A model generated the notes under the pieces. The model searched no databases, was not told where the DNA came from, and was given only the letters and a program-made list of their open reading frames with translations. A stretch of DNA of 64,000 bases. Source: Ursus arctos (taxonomy: Eukaryota; Chordata; Mammalia; Carnivora; Ursidae). The stretch lies in NCBI RefSeq assembly GCF_023065955.2, contig NW_026622875.1, positions 12,689,001 to 12,753,000 of the forward strand. Direction: 5' to 3'. Every line of letters starts with the position of its first letter. The stretch's first letter is position 1. Positions 59,511 through 64,000 of the stretch are shown here, one piece after another. The position numbers were made by a program, and so were the translations under genes.

Positions 59511-60491
59511 TACCTTCAAAATATTATAGTTCTAAGCAGGCTGTGTTTGAGATAACTTCCACTGCATGAGCTAGAAACCCTAGTGAATTCTCTCTAACTA
59601 ATCCTATGTTTCATTCACACGATACCAAGAAGGAAGAGTAGAATTCAAAAGCAGTGAAGAAAAAATGCTAAGGTCAGTAGACTTTAGCTGGAATTCTAGG
59701 AGGGTCCTTTCTTGTATTCATCACTTGGAGGCCAATTCAATTCCAGTGTAGTCAAAAGTTTGTCAAGTGCCAGAGATCGAGAAGCTAGGATTCTGAGTAG
59801 GATCAAGGTACAGAAAGCTAAATAAACCCTCTTTTGTTCAATCATAGTTTATATAATAAAAGTATTTGTTGTTTAAAAAATATGTTTGTATTATGCTTAC
59901 ACTCTTAAAAATGAAGTAATTGAAACATATAATTAATAGCTGTATGATCAAAGGGAAAGTTCTTAGACTATTCTTGAGGCCATACTTTCATTTATAATAA
60001 AGGCATGTTAATACATGCCTAACGGAGTTGTTGTTTAAATTAAACTCCTAATGAATATAAAGAACTAAGCATAACTCTTGCCATCTAGGAGGTCCTCAAT
60101 AAATGGTAATGCTATAATTACTGTTATCATTGTACTTATTATTATTATTAACATTACAGTAAGAGAGAAACACAATCAAAATTCATGCCCAGATGGATCT
60201 GACTTAGCCATCCTCCATTTAAAAAAATTTACCCCTTGATGCTGCCTACGCTGCTGGATTGAAATATGAGGGGGAGCAATTTAATGAATGAGCCCTAAGA
60301 ACTGCTCTGGCCAACTGGGTGGTAACATAGAAAAAGCCAAGATTGTACGGTGCAGAAGGTGTAGTGAACAATGGCATGATGACCAACGAGAATCAAATTG
60401 TTTATTATTAATCTGTTAAAAAATGGAAGAAAGAGATAATACATTCTGAGTGGAATTCTGTAAATTAAAGAAGTATAGCTTTACAAAGATA
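59511..60491. other. Intergenic, no gene seen
   Basis: AT-rich sequence without recognised repeats. Confidence 0.4.
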
Positions 60492-60504
60492 TGAAAAAGT
60501 TTTT

Positions 60505-60695
60505 TTTTAAGATTTTATTTATTTATTTGACAGAGATAGAGACAGCCAGCGAGAGAGGGAACACTAGCAGAGGTAGTGGGAGAGGAAGAAGCAGGCTCCC
60601 AGCAGAGGAGCCCGATGTGGGCTCGATCCCAGGACCCTGGGATCATGACCTGAGCCGAAGGCAGACGCTTAAGGACTGAGCCACCCAGGCGCCTC
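60505..60695 (-). mobile_element. CAN-SINE
   Basis: Minus-strand full-length copy ending 'gagccacccaggcgcc'. A perfect 13-bp duplication, tgaaaaagttttt, lies at 60492-60504 and 60696-60708. It landed at the outer edge of the inverted repeat that follows. Confidence 0.95.
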
Positions 60696-60708
60696 TGAAA
60701 AAGTTTTT

Positions 60709-61495
60709 GATAATTATTTTCCCCACTGTCCACCTGGACCCACTGTCTCTTTTGATAATGGATAGTATGTAAGATTCAAGTCAGTCAGGCTTGCAAAAGC
60801 GAGCTGATGGGAAAAGTCGCCTCCTCGTCTGTGGAGCAGATATTGAATACAGAGAAGGATGGTGTGTAGGGCAAAAAGGTTCAAAAAGAACATTGCTCAC
60901 TAGGAACAGGACATGTTTCCCTTACATAGATCTAGAGAAGTAAAGCGGGAAATAAAATGACACATCAGAACACCAGATACAACACCACCGTACAAACACT
61001 GACATAAGATCTTGTCCGTGAACCAAATTCTTGACTTTCTCTGATATTCAATTTAACTCATATTCAGACAAATCTCACCCAGGCTGGACAAACGTATGAC
61101 TTCCAGTCTTGCAGCTATGAATAAGTTTCCAAAATATTGATTGAAATGCTTTTGACACTTAAATAATAACTAAAATCTAAGATCTTATTTTCTGTGACCG
61201 AACTATGTGTTAATATTTAACTGTGTTCTTGATAGCAAATTAAGGCTTTTCTCACATGGTTAACACGTGGTTTATGATTCTCACTGAACTGATCTCAGTT
61301 TTTCAATTAATACTTACCTTTCTTTCCAAGGATTCAGAAATTATTCAGGCACTTCTCTGTATAAATATTTGCTCACAGATGAGGAAGTGACTTTTCCCAT
61401 CAGCTCGCTTTTGCAAGCCTGACTGACTTGAATCTTACATACTACGCATTATCGAAAAGGGAGAGTGGGTCCAGGTGGATCGTGGGGAAAATAAT
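60709..61495. repeat. Long inverted repeat, arms about 150 bp, loop about 480 bp
   Basis: The left arm (about 60709-60862) is the reverse complement of the right arm (about 61343-61495). The core 60763-60818 pairs without a mismatch to 61389-61444 (56 bp). Outside the core there are scattered substitutions and one-base gaps. The loop (60863-61342) has no open frame of note. The family is not recognised: it could be a worn foldback/MITE element or a one-off inverted duplication. Confidence 0.93.
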
Positions 61496-62179
61496 CAACA
61501 ATATCATTGTGGATATTGTAAAAGATCTTAGAGAAAGGAAACCATATGAAAGCGGTAGCATTTACTCCTCTCAATCTTCTCACCCCATCTAGGAAAAATA
61601 GCTGACTCCAGGAATCTGTTTATCAAATTGCTCTCATTAGTTGTTGATGGAGCAGAGGGATTTAACTAAGGCAATTTTTTCCTGCAGAAAGACACAAGGC
61701 TAACACTGACACAAAGCCTGATGCATGCATATAAGCCATTAAAAATAAAGCAATTATTAATATTATAATGCAGTGCCTCGACCTGGCAAAGCCACTGTTT
61801 GCATGATGGGAAACAGGAGAGAATTGAACTTGGAAGTGGACACACTGGCTACTTCCTTCATGGCCTGATCCGCATGACTGTAGGTCAGGGTGCACAAAAC
61901 AATGTTGGGGAACTTCTACCCACAGTCAGGATTTTCAGTTATGTCATGCTGCAACCTCTGAGCGCCGAGATTTTGAATGCTTGCACAAGGCTCAAGAAAT
62001 GGCTGATGTCATTACCTTTTTTGGTAATTCTCTTAGAATGGCAAGCTTGGTGGCTTAGAAAACATTATAAGTACCGTGGGGTTTATGATATGAGTTAGCA
62101 TCTAAGCCTCACCGAAGAGAGCATCAAACAGGCTGAACTATGATCCATGCCGCCATACATTTATAAGCGTCTTGATCGT
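61496..62179. other. Intergenic, unique-looking sequence
   Basis: No repeat was recognised. A 99-codon plus frame (61799-62098) and a minus frame (61662-61895) show no domain. Balanced composition around 61.7-62.1 kb would fit a conserved non-coding element, which cannot be judged from one sequence. Confidence 0.35.
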
Positions 62180-63440
62180 CTCTAACAAAGTACATGTCCT
62201 GTCATTCCTTTACATCAGTCAGTAGTGTTCCATTGCATGCATATATCAAAACGTATCTAGTCACCAAGTGATGAAGAGTTGGATTGTTTCATATTTTACT
62301 ATGATGACTAAAACTCTTTTGAACATAAACACAAGTATTTATGAAGATACACATTTTCAAATTTTTTGGAAATGGAATTTCTGGGTCATATAAAGGTTCT
62401 GTTTAGCTTTATAAGAAATGGACAAACTGTACTCAGTAATGATTAACACTTGAATTTCTTTTCATGTGTTCATTGGTCACTCATATATTTTCCTCAGCGA
62501 AGTAGCTATTCAAATATCCCACACATTTTTTTCCTTGTATATGTTGCTTCTTGTTACAGAGTTGTAAAAGTCCTTTATGTACTCTGGACTCGAGTTTATC
62601 ATCACATATATATTTCTCAGATATTTTTTCTCAGTCTGTGCCTTGTCTTTTCATTCTCTATATAATGCCTTTCAAGAAATAAAGGGTTTGAATTTTGATT
62701 AAGCCCAATGTATCTTTTTTTTTTTTTAATGCCTGGTGCCTTTCTTCTGTCCCATGTCTTATCTAAGAAATCTTTGCCTAAAAAAAGTTCACAAATACTT
62801 TTTTCTTGTGTTTTCTTCTGGAAGTTTTAAAGTATTAGGTTTTTATATTCAGATCCATGATTTGCTTTGAGTTAGTTCTTGTATTTGGTGTGAGGTAAAG
62901 GTCATGGTGAAGGATTTTTTATATGGACGTTCAAATGTTCAAGCATCATTTAAAATATATATATTCTACTTTTGAAATTGAATTACTTTGGCAACTTTGT
63001 CTCAAAAATTGACACTTCAGCTGTGGGTTGATTTCTGGACTATTTTGTTATCATTTTTTTATTATTTATTTATTGACTAGTTGCTCATCCTTATTGAAAT
63101 AGCATAGTATCTTGATTACAGTAGCTTTATATTGTCCAGAAATCATGTACTGTAAGTACTCCAAATTTATTCTCTTAAAACAGTTTTTTGATATCCATTC
63201 TATTTCCATACATATTTTAAGGTGAACATGACATTGTCTTTAAAAAAATTTAAAGTCTTCTGGGATCTAAATTTGGGTCATGGTAAATCTATAGGAAAAT
63301 TGACATGTAATTATCTTGAATGTTCGGAAAGATGAATATGTTGTTTCTCTCTATTTAGGACATGTTTAATCTCTCTTAGAAAAGCTTTCATTTGTCTGTA
63401 AACCTGTCTTGCACGTTTTGGTAAATTTGTCTCTGAATAT
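62180..63440 (-). mobile_element. Old LINE-1 ORF2/3' region
   Basis: Minus-strand L1: 'gttgcttcttgttacagagt', 'cccatgtcttatctaagaaa', 'gatccatgatttgctttgag', 'ggttgatttctggactattt', 'ttgtctctgaatatgtagtg'. Heavily diverged; the plus frame at 62450-62665 is its shadow. Confidence 0.75.
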
Positions 63441-63444
63441 GTAG

Positions 63445-63545
63445 TGATGCCATTTTAAAAATAACCACTTTATTGACGTATAATTCACATATCAAAAACT
63501 TACCATTTTAAAGCAGTTTGACATATCAGATTATGTATTAGCACA
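63445..63545 (-). mobile_element. LINE-1 3' end, second element
   Basis: 'ccactttattgacgtataat' and 'caaaaacttaccattttaaa' are the reverse of an old L1 3' terminus. It abuts the previous L1 fragment but is not contiguous with it. Confidence 0.7.
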
Positions 63546-64000
63546 GTGTAATGAAATCTGAAATAGATTTTAACATAATAGCACTTGAAATTTGATAGAA
63601 TGAAGGCAAATTTTGTCAAAAGATAAATGACTATCTCAAAAAATCGACAACTCATTTAGCAACAAAGTGTTAATTTCTTTACTATACATTCTTATATAAT
63701 GAAGACAGCAAGGATTTAATAGAAAAGTGGAGAAAGATTATGAACTAACAGTTCATGGAAAAAGAAATTTAAATATGCCCTAATCATATACACTCATTAT
63801 GGCAAGACCTGCAAATTAGCCTCCTGTACTTATTCTCTATATTCTCCATGTATTTAATATCTCTCAAATCTTCCATATCTTCTTTCTCTTTCTGATGTAG
63901 CCTACATCTTTATATCTATCTTTTAGTCCTAGAATTCACTTCAACTAAGTTTAATACATTGTTAAAACATCTTTTATGTTTTAATTTTTTTTTCAAGGAT
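63546..64000. other. AT-rich intergenic, nothing recognised
   Basis: No gene or repeat is assigned before the window ends. Confidence 0.4.

Noticed and set aside
888..60695. tRNA genes within the CAN-SINE heads
   Set aside because: The heads retain A/B-box-like sequence but are parts of SINEs with tails and target duplications, and they lack a foldable intact tRNA.
61799..62098. Plus-strand 99-codon frame beyond the inverted repeat
   Set aside because: No known domain or signal, and the flanks show no convincing splice sites. It could be worth a conservation check but cannot be called a gene.
45000..64000. AADAC exons, expected 5' of SUCNR1 from human gene order
   Set aside because: I looked on the minus strand for the terminal exon (the DGFHG and IEWLKENL-like end) and for HGGG/GDSAG motifs and saw none. 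The gene probably lies beyond the window.
1..64000. CRISPR-like arrays, operons, insertion sequences or phage genes
   Set aside because: The tandem tatc, gt and ttcc arrays are microsatellites without spacers. All mobile elements are LINE or SINE type. Nothing prokaryotic is present.

Overview
The window is mammalian nuclear DNA, almost certainly from a caniform carnivore. It holds 16 tRNA-Lys-type CAN-SINE copies, recognisable by a head reading cgcctgggtggc, a polypyrimidine stretch and an AATAAA-rich tail. It also holds several carnivore-type LINE-1 3' ends. The subfamily containing 'gcggttaagcgtctgcc' and 'gcgttatgggatcgagcc' is the kind I associate with bears and giant panda. That species guess comes from memory of repeat families, not from a search. 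There is no sign of bacterial, plasmid or phage organisation.

One protein-coding gene is supported: SUCNR1 (succinate receptor 1, GPR91), on the minus strand. Coding exon 2 lies at 6329-7282 and supplies all but the initiator methionine. The methionine appears to be the last codon of exon 1 (11529-11531), directly before a consensus donor, giving an intron of about 4.25 kb and a predicted protein of 318 residues. The reading frame is intact. It carries the residues known to bind succinate (R95, H99, R248, R277) and the DRY and NPxxY motifs. In human the neighbours are AADAC (5' side) and MBNL1 (3' side). No exon of either is visible here, so the rest looks intergenic.

Layout. 1-5.4 kb: gene-poor sequence with one young SINE, one MIR, one L1 end and an older SINE. 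5.4-11.7 kb: SUCNR1 with an ancient L2 in its intron. 11.7-41.9 kb: intergenic sequence with MIR and L2 relics, L1 3' ends (three with a 5' inversion), SINEs, an AT-rich tandem duplication at 23.8-24.0 kb and a split ancient repeat at 30.6-32.1 kb. 41.9-44.6 kb: a 2.6-kb L1 ORF2/3' remnant that carries a tiny tRNA-like insertion. 46.2-48.3 kb: an L1 whose 5' leader-like block abuts its 3' end. 51.9-54.2 kb: an L1M interrupted by two SINEs and another L1. 57.1-59.1 kb: an old inverted L1. 60.7-61.5 kb: a long inverted repeat with a 56-bp perfect core. 62.2-63.5 kb: further L1.

I did not find a new multi-gene system. The most unusual items are the 22-bp insertion at 42783-42804, which looks like a reverse-oriented 5' piece of a tRNA (Thr-like) flanked by a perfect 17-bp duplication; the inverted repeat at 60709-61495; and the initiation-codon/splice arrangement of SUCNR1. 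Nearly all short open frames in the window are chance frames or parts of retrotransposons.
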